Source: Armatimonadota bacterium (GTDB taxonomy: Bacteria > Armatimonadota > Armatimonadia > Armatimonadales > Capsulimonadaceae). From it: DNA of 59,254 bases. Positions 16,874 through 25,241 of the stretch are shown here, piece by piece. The translations under genes were made by a program, and so were the position numbers. Every line of letters starts with the position of its first letter. Position 1 is the stretch's first letter. The stretch spans positions 85,176 to 144,429 of the forward strand of contig JAFAZD010000348.1 of assembly GCA_019239955.1 (NCBI GenBank). The letters run 5' to 3'. The notes beneath the pieces were generated by a model. That model made no database searches. It saw nothing but the letters and a program-made list of their open reading frames with translations, and was not told the DNA's origin.

Positions 16874-17014
16874 TCAGCGGAGGGCCAAGGCGGCGAGCAG
16901 CCACCGGGCCTGGCGCCGGTGCAGGCCAGAGACCGGCCGGCCGCCGAGGAGGACCCGGACGGGGCCGAACAGGCGGATCTCCAGTTGGGGTGCGGCGGCT
17001 TCATGCGTCGGCAC
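16874..17014 (-). pseudogene. Truncated SARP-type regulator N terminus
   Basis: A GTG-started 46-residue frame contains LEIRLFGPVRVLLGGRPVSG followed by LHRRQARWLLAALALR. This is the typical first beta-hairpin and recognition-helix lead-in of SARP/BTAD regulators (compare the intact gene downstream). It stops at a TGA exactly where the family would continue. Reading past the stop gives GGRRLGLVWLS and a second stop. It is read as a broken relative of the intact regulator on the same strand. Confidence 0.6.
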
Positions 17015-17394
17015 GATGGAACACCCTCCGGCCGCAAGGCGGCCTACCGTGACTGCGTCACTATGTTTTTCGGCGGGCGGGCTTTTTCCTCCTGTTTGGG
17101 CGGAGTCCGGGCGGGCCGGGCTGGTATCTTTTCACCGTCCCTTCCGGCAATGGCATGTCCGTTGCGAGTCGGAGGCGACAGATTTCAAGGGGGTGATCTC
17201 ACGCCGAATCCCCGGATGCGGCCCCTGCGCTACTCCAGGGGGCCGTGTCGCATGAGCAACCGGCGAGGCCTTCATAAAGGCACAAGAGGAGCCGCGGATA
17301 GGAGCCATTAAAATCCGGGGCTCCTCCCATCCCGGCAGTAAAAGATGAGGGTTCCGATGGTATCTCCCCGCGAAGGGGGATTGGAGAGAAACTG

Positions 17395-17979
17395 ATGAAG
17401 AACGCGAGGAAGACCGCACTCTCGTTGGTCGTCGCGGCGGCTGCGCTGCTTGTTCTCATGGTGCCGGCCATGGCCTACGACCGGCAGGCGGCGGTGGGCT
17501 ACGCCTACGCCCACGCATCCGCCGACCGGGGCCCGGACGACAACTACGCCTACAACCCGTCCTACAGGTCCTACGGCAACGACTGCACCAACTTCGTGTC
17601 CCAGTGCCTGCGGGCCGGCGGCTGGCAGGACACAGGATGGTTCTACTACTCGGACTGGAACTGGTTCTGCAACGGGGGCGGCTGGGGGCGGCACTCCTCC
17701 ACCTGGTCCTGGTCGAACGCCGCCGACCTGTTCGAGTTCCTGCACCGCTCCGGGCGCGCCTCCCTGGTGAACAGTTGGCAGGATTTGCAGCCGGGGGACG
17801 TCGTCCAGGTCAACTGGGACGGCGGGTGGCCCGTCAGCCACACCATGATCGTCACCGGCTATGACGGGTGGGGGTACCCTACGCTGACCCAGCACTCCAA
17901 CAACCGGCTGAACAAAACCATCTGGGAGTACCTCCAGGAGTCCCCCAATGCCAGCTTCTACGGCTGGCACATTCGCTGA
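17395..17979 (+). CDS. Secreted amidase-like (Amidase_6 / CHAP-type) protein
   Basis: The 194-residue protein has an N-terminal signal peptide (core LVVAAAALLVLMVPAMA) and the Amidase_6 layout. YDRQAAVGYAYAHA is followed by the catalytic-type Cys in GNDCTNFVSQCLRAGG (about residue 62) and the His in VSHTMIVTGYD (about 149). Such papain-like proteins are thought to act on cell-wall peptides. The start is preceded by GGAGAG. It faces the next gene tail to tail across a hairpin. The 300 bp upstream hold no gene but several stem-forming segments. Confidence 0.85.
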   Translation: MKNARKTALSLVVAAAALLVLMVPAMAYDRQAAVGYAYAHASADRGPDDNYAYNPSYRSYGNDCTNFVSQCLRAGGWQDTGWFYYSDWNWFCNGGGWGRHSSTWSWSNAADLFEFLHRSGRASLVNSWQDLQPGDVVQVNWDGGWPVSHTMIVTGYDGWGYPTLTQHSNNRLNKTIWEYLQESPNASFYGWHIR

Positions 17980-17981
17980 GG

Positions 17982-18037
17982 AGCGGGCGGGCGGGGAGGG
18001 GCGACCCCATCGCCCTTTCCCGGGCCCGCCGCCCGCT
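17982..18037. terminator. Bidirectional hairpin between convergent genes
   Basis: An outer stem pairs AGCGGGCGG (17982-17990) with CCGCCCGCT (18029-18037). Nested inside, GGGCGA (17999-18004) pairs with TCGCCC (18010-18015), followed by TTT for the plus strand. Located between the amidase gene and the minus-strand gene ending at 18051. Confidence 0.6.
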
Positions 18038-18050
18038 GGCCCCGGCGCGG

Positions 18051-18557
18051 CTACCCCATGCCCATGCCGGTGATAGCGTACCGGCCGTCGTGCCGCACGA
18101 CGGTGACCTGGGCATGCTTGCCCAGGACCCAGGGACCGAACGACCGGCCGCCCCAGCCGATCCAGTCGCCCACCCCCAGCGGGTACCGGACGTCGAAGCG
18201 CAGGTCGAAGGCCCACGAGTCCGGCCCGTCGTCCGCGGCGGCGCCCAGCGGCCGGAGGGACGTGACCCGGTAGCTGCTGATCCGCTCCGCCGGGCACAGC
18301 GGCCGCACTTCCTGCCGGCCGAGGTACTGCTCCACCAGCTCCTCCGCGGCCGCGCCCGGCGGGTCCCCCGCGGCCGCGGCGACCCCGGGCAGCCCGGCGA
18401 AGCGGCTCTCCTGCGGCTCACCGCAGGAGAGGCCGGGGCCGGCCAGGGCGCGGCCGAGGGGGAACGCGGCGAGGTAGGCGGCCGCGACTCCGGCGGCGGC
18501 GCCCGCGAACACGGTCAGCGCCCGCGACGCCGGGCGAGCGAGAAAGTGGTGGAACAT
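18051..18557 (-). CDS. Membrane-anchored protein of unknown function
   Basis: Starting at the ATG at 18557 gives 168 residues: a short basic N terminus, one hydrophobic segment (ALTVFAGAAAGVAAAYLAAF), and an extracytoplasmic domain ending in a beta-rich VTVVRHDGRYAITGMGMG. A longer start at 18587 or 18677 is possible, but neither start shows a convincing ribosome site. The outer domain (SSYRVTSLRPLG then FDLRFDVRYPLGVGDW) looks like a small DUF4829/NTF2-like fold. That is only a guess. Confidence 0.6.
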   Translation of the reverse strand: MFHHFLARPASRALTVFAGAAAGVAAAYLAAFPLGRALAGPGLSCGEPQESRFAGLPGVAAAAGDPPGAAAEELVEQYLGRQEVRPLCPAERISSYRVTSLRPLGAAADDGPDSWAFDLRFDVRYPLGVGDWIGWGGRSFGPWVLGKHAQVTVVRHDGRYAITGMGMG

Positions 18558-18715
18558 GAGATGGTACTTAACCTGAAGACAAGCCATTAATAGCGGAAAG
18601 GGAGCGCCCCGTCGAGGCGCCTCGGCAGAGGCGCCCTGTAGAGTAGCCCCCGACCGCCCGTCCGGGAGGCTCTCCACCGGTTCGATGCCGGAGCAGCCAC
18701 GAGAGGAATGCAGCC

Positions 18716-19414
18716 ATGAGTACCGAGAACGCAGTCACGAACAGCCAACGCAACGCGCCTTGCGACGGCGCTGCGGAGCTTCAGGAGGCACGAGCGATGG
18801 TGCCGATCCGCATCGAATCCGGGGGTGTTGCCTTTGGGGACCACCGCCACTTCGAGGCTGGCGTCGCCCGCCTGGAGGCGGACATGGAGGCGGCCCGCAG
18901 GCAGGGCCTTGTGGGCCTCTTGCGCCTGCGCTGGGAGGCCTGGCTGGAGCAGCGGATGCAGGGGCCGGCCATCGCCAAGATGCAGGCGCGGCAGGCGGTG
19001 CTTGCCGAGCAGTGCCGGACGGCGGAGGCCGAGATCCGGCTGCGGGCGACGGTCTCCTCCGGGGAGGTGGGCGCCCAGCGCCACAAGATCGAGTGGAACG
19101 AGGTCAACCGCCAGCGCCTGGCCGGGGAATTGCAGGCCCTGGGCATGATCACCCTGGCCCCCGCCCCCGGCGCGGCCCCGGCCGCCGCGCCGGTCCCCGT
19201 GCCCTCCTCCCCGCCGCCGGTCTCGGCGCACGTCACGGACGAGCAGGTGGAGGCGGTGGCGCTGCGGGCGTTCATGCAGCGGGTGGAGACGGAGGAAGAC
19301 TGGGGGGCGTTCAAGGGGGAGCTGTCGCGGCACCTGTCGCCCTACGCGGTCGAGGAGGTGGGGTCGCGGCTGCGGGAGCTGTGGCGCATCCACGGCCGGG
19401 CGCTGGCGCAGTGA
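18716..19414 (+). CDS. Helical accessory protein of a conjugation-like module
   Basis: The 232-residue product is unrecognised. The first 30 residues are polar. Residues 45-140 form long amphipathic helices rich in Arg, Glu, Ala and Gln (likely coiled coil; EQRMQGPAIAKMQARQAVLA). A Pro/Ala linker follows, and then a small helical C-terminal domain (DEQVEAVALRAFMQRVE). The ATG follows AGAGGAATG. Its stop overlaps the GTG of the TraG-like gene (GTGA), so the two are translationally coupled, suggesting a partner of the ATPase. Confidence 0.65.
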   Translation: MSTENAVTNSQRNAPCDGAAELQEARAMVPIRIESGGVAFGDHRHFEAGVARLEADMEAARRQGLVGLLRLRWEAWLEQRMQGPAIAKMQARQAVLAEQCRTAEAEIRLRATVSSGEVGAQRHKIEWNEVNRQRLAGELQALGMITLAPAPGAAPAAAPVPVPSSPPPVSAHVTDEQVEAVALRAFMQRVETEEDWGAFKGELSRHLSPYAVEEVGSRLRELWRIHGRALAQ

Positions 19415-21558
19415 CCGGGCCAAGGCCGGGCACGAGGCCGGCGGCGGCCGGGGTCCACGTGGGCCGCTACCTGTCGTCCCCCGGCGGCGGGGCCGGGCTG
19501 CGCTTCCTGTGCGACGCGCCCGAGCTGCTGCCCCACGCGGACAAGCCCTGGCTGCGGGCCTGGGCCGCCGAGCGCCTGGGGCTGCCCCCCGCTGCCCCGG
19601 ACGGCCCTCCCCCGCCGGCCGGGCGCGCGGAGGTGGGCCAGGACCTCTTGGCGCGGCACGCCTGCGTGTGCGGGGCGACCGGCAGCGGCAAGACGCGCCT
19701 GGCGCTCAGGCTCCTGGAGGGGCAGCTGCGGGTGGGCTGCTCGGCGGTGATGCTCGACCCCAAGGCCGAGACCATCCGGCATCTCATGCAGATCGCCTTC
19801 TCCTGCGGCCTCTCCCCCGAGCAGGTGACGGTGCTCTCCCCCCACCTGTCCGGGGCGGGGGCGCCGGGCTGGAACCCGCTGGACGCGAAGGCGTCGGGGG
19901 TGCCGCCCGTGCAGGCCGCCGCCGACGTGGTGGGCGTGCTGGAGCGCAGCACCAGCTCGTGGGGGCCGCGCATGGCGGACCTGCTGACCAACGCCCTGGT
20001 GGTGGTGGCCTCGCACGGGCTGTCCCTGTTCGAACTGGCCCGCCTGCTCCAGCGCGACGACTACCGCGAGGCGCTGCTCGCCCGCCCCCTGCCCGGCGGG
20101 GGCAAGGGATCGGACCCCCTGGACGCGGTGGCGTACCAGGAGGCGCATGACTACTTCCTCTCCGAGTTCGCCGCCTGGTCGGGCTCGGAGCGCGCCGCGG
20201 CGGCCGCGCCGGCCCTGAACAAGTTCCGCGAGCTGCTGCGCTCGCCGTTCCTGCGGGCGCTGCTGTGCGCCCGCCGGACCACCCTGCGCCTGGGGGAGCT
20301 GTGGCGCCGGCAGGGGCTGGTGCTGGTCCACCTGGATAGCGCGGCTTTAGGCGACGAGGGGGCGCGGCTGCTCGGGGGGCTGCTGGCCCACCAGCTGCTC
20401 CGGACCGCAATGCGCGCCGACGGCCCGGTGCCGGTGGCGCTGGCGCTGGACGAGATGGGGGTGTCGGAGGAGTTCGTCGGGAGCGCGGCTTCGAAGATCC
20501 TGGCCCTGGCGCGCTCGCGGAACCTGCGGCTCTTGGTGGCCTGCCAGCACCTGTCGCAGCTGTCCGACGGGCTGCGCGCGGCGCTGCTGGCCAACGCGGC
20601 GGTGCAGGCGTTCTTCCGGCTGGGGTACGCCGACGCGCGCCTGGCGGCGGGGGCGATCGCGGCGGGGACCGGGGAGCGGGTGGAGCGGGTCGCGGTGGAC
20701 GTGGCGAGGCGGGGCGCGGAGGGGGAGCCGGAGGCCTGGGCGACGATCCGGCACGTGGTCAGGGACGGCCGCGGGGAGCCGGTGGCGCTCTCGCCCGCGG
20801 CGGCGGCGGCCTTCCGGGACCTGACGAGGAATGCGGAGTGGCGGGACGACGGGGCGGCGCAGGTGGAGGCGCTGCTGAGGCTGGCGCGGATGTCCGGCGA
20901 GGGGCGGCTCTACGTCCACGCGGCGGACACGAAGGCGCCCGCGGAGCTGCGGCGGTACGTGCGGGGACTGGCGCCCGACGACCACTGGCTGGAGATCGGT
21001 GGGAGGGAGGGCGCCGGCCCCGTGACGCTGGCGGTCTCGTTCCCCCGCCCCCGGCTGTCCGTGGTCTCGCGGGAGACGGAGGCGGAGCGGGAGCGGGCGT
21101 GGACGCGGGAGCTGGCGTCCCTGCCGGTGCGTCACGCCGCGCTGCGGCTGGCGGGCGGGGCGGCGGCGGTGGTGGAGGTGGCGAAGGTCCCGGACCCGTC
21201 CCCGCCGCCCGGCTTCGAGCGGTTCGTGTCGGGGGCGGTGGCGTCGGGCGGGCAGACGGCGCGGGAGGTGGCCGAGGCCCAGCAGGGGCGCCGGGACGAG
21301 GTCGAGCGGGTGGCCGGCGGAGCATCGGAGCACGGAGAGGCGGGAGCCATGGGGCCTGAAGCAAGGGGCGCCGAAGATGTCGGGCGGCTCGCAGGCCGGG
21401 CAGCTTCCCCCGCCGGGAATGCCGTCGGGAACCGGCCGAGGGGACGGAAGGCCACCACCCGCCAGGCCGGGCGGGAGGGCCTCACGGCGCCGTCGGCCCG
21501 CCCGGCGCTCTCCTCGGCACCCGCCGGCACCGTGGCGGAGGACGGCAGCCTTGCCTGA
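19411..21558 (+). CDS. TraG/VirD4-like coupling-protein ATPase
   Basis: This 715-residue P-loop ATPase is of the type IV coupling protein/HerA-FtsK class that links DNA to a conjugative secretion channel. Walker A is GATGSGKTR (about residue 89), with LDPKAETI shortly after as in VirD4/TraG proteins. Walker B is VALALDEMGV (about 345), followed by a CQHLSQL segment typical of the family. The C-terminal 100 residues are disordered and charged. There is no N-terminal membrane segment, unlike full VirD4, so this is the soluble variant. Start chosen as GTG at 19411, which couples to the gene before; the longer frame upstream is a shadow. Confidence 0.85.
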   Translation: MTGPRPGTRPAAAGVHVGRYLSSPGGGAGLRFLCDAPELLPHADKPWLRAWAAERLGLPPAAPDGPPPPAGRAEVGQDLLARHACVCGATGSGKTRLALRLLEGQLRVGCSAVMLDPKAETIRHLMQIAFSCGLSPEQVTVLSPHLSGAGAPGWNPLDAKASGVPPVQAAADVVGVLERSTSSWGPRMADLLTNALVVVASHGLSLFELARLLQRDDYREALLARPLPGGGKGSDPLDAVAYQEAHDYFLSEFAAWSGSERAAAAAPALNKFRELLRSPFLRALLCARRTTLRLGELWRRQGLVLVHLDSAALGDEGARLLGGLLAHQLLRTAMRADGPVPVALALDEMGVSEEFVGSAASKILALARSRNLRLLVACQHLSQLSDGLRAALLANAAVQAFFRLGYADARLAAGAIAAGTGERVERVAVDVARRGAEGEPEAWATIRHVVRDGRGEPVALSPAAAAAFRDLTRNAEWRDDGAAQVEALLRLARMSGEGRLYVHAADTKAPAELRRYVRGLAPDDHWLEIGGREGAGPVTLAVSFPRPRLSVVSRETEAERERAWTRELASLPVRHAALRLAGGAAAVVEVAKVPDPSPPPGFERFVSGAVASGGQTAREVAEAQQGRRDEVERVAGGASEHGEAGAMGPEARGAEDVGRLAGRAASPAGNAVGNRPRGRKATTRQAGREGLTAPSARPALSSAPAGTVAEDGSLA

Positions 21559-22504
21559 CACAGATAATCCACCACTTGACACCCGGCCGGGACGTCAATC
21601 GGCGGCGCGGCGGCGCCGGTACGCGCGATCGGCGTCCGCCCCGCCCCTGACGTCGCTGACGCCGCCGAAGTGGGAGATGCTCGGGTACCTGGCCGAACTG
21701 CGCTTCCTGTCCCTGCCCCAGCTAGCCCGCCTCTGCTGCCCCTCCGGACGGGAGGACCTCTCCGAGAGGGCCGCCCGGCGGCACCTGCGCGCCCTCTTCG
21801 ACGCCGGCATGGTGGACGCGCTGCCCGTCTCCCGCGCCGCCCTGGCCCCGCCGGAGGCCGGCAACGGCGCCTCCCTGCTGTACGGCTCGGCCCCCAACGT
21901 CTACGCCCCCACCCGCGAGGGACTGCGGGCACTGGTCCGCTCCGGCCGGTCCGGGGAGGACGTCCTGAAGGCGCCGCTGCCCTCCTACGGGCCGCGCAAC
22001 GGTCTATTTCTGGCGCACGAGCTGCTGGTGCGGGACGTGCGAGTCTGGCTGGAGGGCTGCGCGCGGGCGCAGGGGCATTCGGTCGAGCGCTGGGAGGATG
22101 GCGAGGCCGCGGCCATCCCCCTAGGCAACGGCCGCGTTGTGCGGCCCGACGCCTGGTTCGCCTACCGGATGGGCAAGGTGGTCCTCGTCGGTCTGGTGGA
22201 GGCGGACCGGGGTACCGAGCGGGGGGACCGGCGCTGGGGGGAGAAACTGGACGCCTACGCTCTGCTGTTCTCGGGCGAGGAGCTGCGGGAGGCGACCGGA
22301 TACGTCAACGCCCGGGTGCTGGTGGTCTGCCCGGACGAGCGCCGGCGCGACGGCCTGGCGGACCTGGTGGAGCGGGAGGCGGCGCCGGAGCTGGTCGGGC
22401 GGTTCTGGTTGGCCGAGCGGGACGTCTTGAACTCTGTGTGTCTCAGGTCTCCCGTGTGGAGGCACGCTTGCAGTGCCGCATTGTCGCCGTTGATAAGGCA
22501 TTGA
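21551..22504 (+). CDS. Replication-relaxation family protein (Replic_Relax)
   Basis: Winged-helix proteins of this family accompany TraG-like ATPases on integrative elements and actinobacterial plasmids. Recognisable parts are MLGYLAELRFLSLPQLARL (about residues 43-61) and HLRALFDAGMVDAL. A nuclease-like core follows, with VRPDAWFAYR and LVEADRGTE. The best start is TTG at 21551, overlapping the traG-like stop by 8 bp. An ATG at 21677 would cut off the front of the first helix. The C-terminal 25 residues look unrelated to the family, so the end may be altered. Confidence 0.75.
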   Translation: MPDTDNPPLDTRPGRQSAARRRRYARSASAPPLTSLTPPKWEMLGYLAELRFLSLPQLARLCCPSGREDLSERAARRHLRALFDAGMVDALPVSRAALAPPEAGNGASLLYGSAPNVYAPTREGLRALVRSGRSGEDVLKAPLPSYGPRNGLFLAHELLVRDVRVWLEGCARAQGHSVERWEDGEAAAIPLGNGRVVRPDAWFAYRMGKVVLVGLVEADRGTERGDRRWGEKLDAYALLFSGEELREATGYVNARVLVVCPDERRRDGLADLVEREAAPELVGRFWLAERDVLNSVCLRSPVWRHACSAALSPLIRH

Positions 22505-22620
22505 TCGTGGGATCAGGCCCCCGCGCCGGACGCCACCGGACAGCCGTGGCAACTGCGGTTAACCTGTGCCGTCTTGGGCCTGTCATCACTCTTTACATTC
22601 GCATCCGAGGAGAGGAACAC

Positions 22621-23217
22621 ATGAACGATAAGGCCACCTACCATACCCTTTACTTGACGGGGCCGCCAGCCACCGGTAAGAGTGCCCTGGTGTCGCACCT
22701 GAAGTCTCAGGTCGCCCCGTTACTGACGTTCAGTTACAGTGAGGTGCTGGCCGAGTACCTCAACGCCATCGAGTCGCGGGAACTGACCCAGAGTGACATA
22801 CGGAGCGGATCGTCGCGCCTGGTTCGTCCTCAGCACGTCGCCGCAATTGACGACCGGCTCATCCAACTCGTCGAGGAGAACAGGACAACAGCGCACATCA
22901 TGATCGACTCCCATGCCGTCACAAAGGAGCATTTCGGCTACCGGGTGACGCCATTCACCCTGGAGAAGCTGTCGGCCATACGCCCGACCATGATCGTGAT
23001 GCTGTACGCGGACGCTGAGGTGGTGAGGCAACGAATCACCGCGGACAGCCAGGGGCGCCCCCAAGTGTCCGCGTTCGAGGCGGACCTGCACACCCAACTG
23101 CAGGCAGCCATCGCGGTCAGTTACAGTTTGCATGCCGGGGTGCCGCTCTACCTGTTGGATAGCAGCGCCCCGACGGAGGAACTCGCACGGCAGATCATAC
23201 GACGCCTCGGCGCCTGA
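22621..23217 (+). CDS. P-loop nucleotide/nucleoside kinase-like ATPase of unknown role
   Basis: The 198-residue protein has the compact adenylate-kinase-like (AAA_33/AAA_18) fold. Walker A is LTGPPATGKSALV at residues 12-24, a second strand is IMIDSHAVTKEHFGYRV (about 97-113), and a lid-type Arg pair lies in VVRQRITADSQGRP. It is not a housekeeping kinase: the substrate-binding helices (YSEVLAEYLN, LVRPQHVAAIDDR) are unfamiliar. GGAGAGGAACAC precedes the ATG; a TACATT box at 22594-22599 could be its -10. It is the first gene of a three-gene cassette whose GC content is clearly lower than the DNA around it. Confidence 0.75.
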   Translation: MNDKATYHTLYLTGPPATGKSALVSHLKSQVAPLLTFSYSEVLAEYLNAIESRELTQSDIRSGSSRLVRPQHVAAIDDRLIQLVEENRTTAHIMIDSHAVTKEHFGYRVTPFTLEKLSAIRPTMIVMLYADAEVVRQRITADSQGRPQVSAFEADLHTQLQAAIAVSYSLHAGVPLYLLDSSAPTEELARQIIRRLGA

Positions 23218-23345
23218 CCCCGAATGTGACCTCGGCCGCGGGAAACGGGGCCACGCGGGCACCTAACCGAACTCCCGCACCGGCCTGTCCCGCACCCGCA
23301 TAGGCGGCCGGCAGCCAAGGCACTTCGTACACTGGGAGAAGCATC

Positions 23346-24227
23346 ATGTTTGGTGAGGAACTGAGAAAACACGTCAAACCGGATCCCGCCTGGGTTGACT
23401 TGGTCGCCCAGGTCACGCAGCACCCGGATCGGCCCAGGCCGGTCCGGAGCGTCGACCAGATATTCATGTTGCCGGGGAGCCAGCTTACCCAGGCCCTGCT
23501 GGTGAGCGACTACCTCAAGTACCGGGACGTCGTCATGGTCGGCGACGGCGACTGCATGGGCCTGGTGATGGCTCACCTAGCCAACAAGGGCTTGTTCCGC
23601 TCCCCCGCCAAAATCCGCATCTTCGACTTCGACGAGCGGCTCCTGGCCTTCATCGCACAGGCGGTGCGTGACCTGGGGATACCGCCCGACCTGATCTCCT
23701 GCCACCGATATAACGTCCGCGACCCGATACCGGAGAGGTACGCCCAGGCGCACGAGGTCTTCTACACCAACCCGCCCTACGGCTCCGCCGACTGCGGCGA
23801 GTGCGGGAAGCTGTTCCTCGCCCGCTGCATGGAGTTTTGTAAGCCAGCCCCCAGTTGGGGTGTCGCCCTCTTGCCGTTCGCGCACAAGGAGGACTGGAGC
23901 CGCGACGCGATGGGCAGCATTCAAACGTTCCTCTGCGGGAGGGGGTACGTCGTCTCCGAAATGGTTCGCGAGATCCACCAGTACCATCTGGAGGACCGGC
24001 CGAGCCTGCGGTCCTGCAACCTCGTCGTGGACCGCATCCGCAACATCGCGGCGCCGTATGAGGGGGCGAGGATCGAGGACGAGCAACTCAGCCATTTCTA
24101 CGGGAGGACGCCCATGCGGATGCCGGAGTACATCTCCATCAACGCCGAGTTCGTGTACTCGGACGGCACCCGGGAGGTGGTCGGCGACGAACCGAAATGG
24201 CGTACGGCGCGACCAGCTCTGCCTTGA
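23346..24227 (+). CDS. Branched-polyamine-synthase-like protein (BpsA/DUF43-type), possible methyl- or aminopropyltransferase
   Basis: The 293-residue protein has a Rossmann-type transferase core. VVMVGDGDCMGL (about residue 63) forms the donor-binding loop, IFDFDERLLAFI (about 93) the second acidic strand, and EVFYTNPPYGSADC (about 135) an NPPY motif. This arrangement is that of N4-bis(aminopropyl)spermidine synthase (BpsA), but NPPY is equally typical of amino-methyltransferases acting on nucleic acids. The N-terminal wing of true BpsA is missing or much reduced. The ATG follows GGGAGAAGC. It lies 128 bp after the kinase, same strand, and overlaps the next gene tail to tail by 89 bp. Confidence 0.7.
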   Translation: MFGEELRKHVKPDPAWVDLVAQVTQHPDRPRPVRSVDQIFMLPGSQLTQALLVSDYLKYRDVVMVGDGDCMGLVMAHLANKGLFRSPAKIRIFDFDERLLAFIAQAVRDLGIPPDLISCHRYNVRDPIPERYAQAHEVFYTNPPYGSADCGECGKLFLARCMEFCKPAPSWGVALLPFAHKEDWSRDAMGSIQTFLCGRGYVVSEMVREIHQYHLEDRPSLRSCNLVVDRIRNIAAPYEGARIEDEQLSHFYGRTPMRMPEYISINAEFVYSDGTREVVGDEPKWRTARPALP

Positions 24228-24762
24228 ACGAGATGCTCAATGGGGTCCTGTTTTCCGTGGACCGCGCGGCGGCGAACGCGGCCGCCTTGTCCACCCGGAA
24301 TCGGAAGTACTCGTTCAAGGCCCTCCCAGAGGAAGGGCCCAGCGCCACCCGGTAGCCATCAAGCCACAGGGTATCGTCACAGGTCCGAAGGTTACTCAGG
24401 ACCAGCGCGCTTTTTGAGGCAGTGACTCTCGCCTCGGTCGGCAGGTCCTCCCAATGCTCCCCGTTGACGGAGTATTGGTCGGCGGGCACGGGGTCGCCAT
24501 AGTATGGGGACCGCGTTACGCAGAACAGGACCGCAACGCCCTGGCCCCGAGCCGCGGCCTCCTTGGCGAACACCTGGACGACGCGCTGCGGGTGGCACAG
24601 GGTCCCGCCATAGCCCCAGAAGGTGTGCCCGATCGCCCGTTCCTCTTCCTGTTTTCGACGGACGATGCTAGCAAGCTCTTCGTGGCCGTGGGACCCCACC
24701 TTCATGAGCAGGATCGCAGGGGTGTCAAGCGGGTCGCCTGAGTTATGGTCCAAGTGCTTCAC
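24139..24762 (-). CDS. Conserved unknown protein with FWGYGG motif
   Basis: The 207-residue protein reads ILLMKVGSHGHEELASIVRR, then IGHTFWGYGGTLCHP (about residues 44-58), then VQVFAKEAAARG. This block looks strongly conserved, and I have an impression of similar proteins elsewhere, but I cannot name a family or function. The Gly/His/Cys-rich centre could be a metal or nucleotide site. The start is GTG at 24762. A TTG at 24753 has better spacing to GAGGAG and is an alternative. The last 25 residues run antisense to the end of the BpsA-like gene. Upstream on the minus strand is TACTAT (about 24810) as a possible -10. Confidence 0.65.
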   Translation of the reverse strand: MKHLDHNSGDPLDTPAILLMKVGSHGHEELASIVRRKQEEERAIGHTFWGYGGTLCHPQRVVQVFAKEAAARGQGVAVLFCVTRSPYYGDPVPADQYSVNGEHWEDLPTEARVTASKSALVLSNLRTCDDTLWLDGYRVALGPSSGRALNEYFRFRVDKAAAFAAARSTENRTPLSISFKAELVAPYAISVRRRPPPGCRPSTRTRR

Positions 24763-25241
24763 TCCTCAACTCGAGATGACACTGATCGGTTGCGCCTCAT
24801 GTTCTCCATAGTACCTGAACAGGCATGATTCCGACAGCGGCGGAGCGTGGGCAGCACGGTTCCGGGGCAGCCGTCAGTGTTCGTGGCATTTCATTCAATC
24901 GCCACTGGGCACAAAAAGTGGCGCGGAAGGTGGCGGCGTAGGTGTCAAAAGCCTCCATTTTGGAGACTTTCAGGCTCTATTTTCTCCAATTAAGCTAGTC
25001 CCGGCGCACGCCGCCGCGACCGGCGCACTGCATGTTGTCACGACGGCCGTATTCCCTTCAGGTCAGATCAGGTCCGATCGCGTTGCCTCGGGGCCAGCGC
25101 AGGCAATGCCGGATGGGGTTCGCAAGAACCCCGTATGCCACTGGCAACACCGGTCCCAAATAGGGGGAACCTCATCTCCCCGTCCGGCGGCAAGATGACG
25201 GGGGCGACATAACGATGGCGTCTCGCGGCCAGAGCGGATTC
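24763..25241. other. Gene-free stretch with GNRA hairpin
   Basis: The first half is AT-richer than the surroundings and contains the promoter side of the FWGYGG gene plus two imperfect CTCC-ATTTT-type repeats near 24953-24990. At 25115-25132 a perfect 7-bp stem (GGGGTTC/GAACCCC) is closed by a GCAA tetraloop. It could be a terminator for the radical SAM gene on the minus strand, although no T-run follows, or the edge of the inserted cassette. No gene is visible. Confidence 0.5.

Larger units (their letters stand above)
16323..17394. other. Gene-poor stretch with decayed regulator fragments
   Basis: This 1.07-kb gap has no convincing intact gene. The part next to the SARP gene is AT-rich. It contains inverted repeats ATTAC-GCCG-GTAAT (16416-16429) and GATC-TTA-GATC (16452-16462), which may be operators for the divergent or minus-strand promoter. 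Two minus-strand fragments resembling SARP N termini are listed separately. Near 17301-17325 an AGGAGCC/GGCTCCT stem lies upstream of the amidase gene. Confidence 0.5.

Noticed and set aside
17100-17394. Possible c-di-AMP (ydaO) or other riboswitch before the amidase gene
   Set aside because: A GGGGGTGAT segment and stems are present, but the conserved ydaO blocks do not occur in the right order, so it is not supported.
22571-22599. Complete -35/-10 promoter for the kinase gene
   Set aside because: TACATT is plausible as -10, but the only -35-like word (TTGGGC) is 14 bp away, too close; kept only as a note.
25100-25160. tRNA-like hairpin with GNRA loop
   Set aside because: Only one stem is present; no cloverleaf, anticodon arm or CCA end can be drawn.
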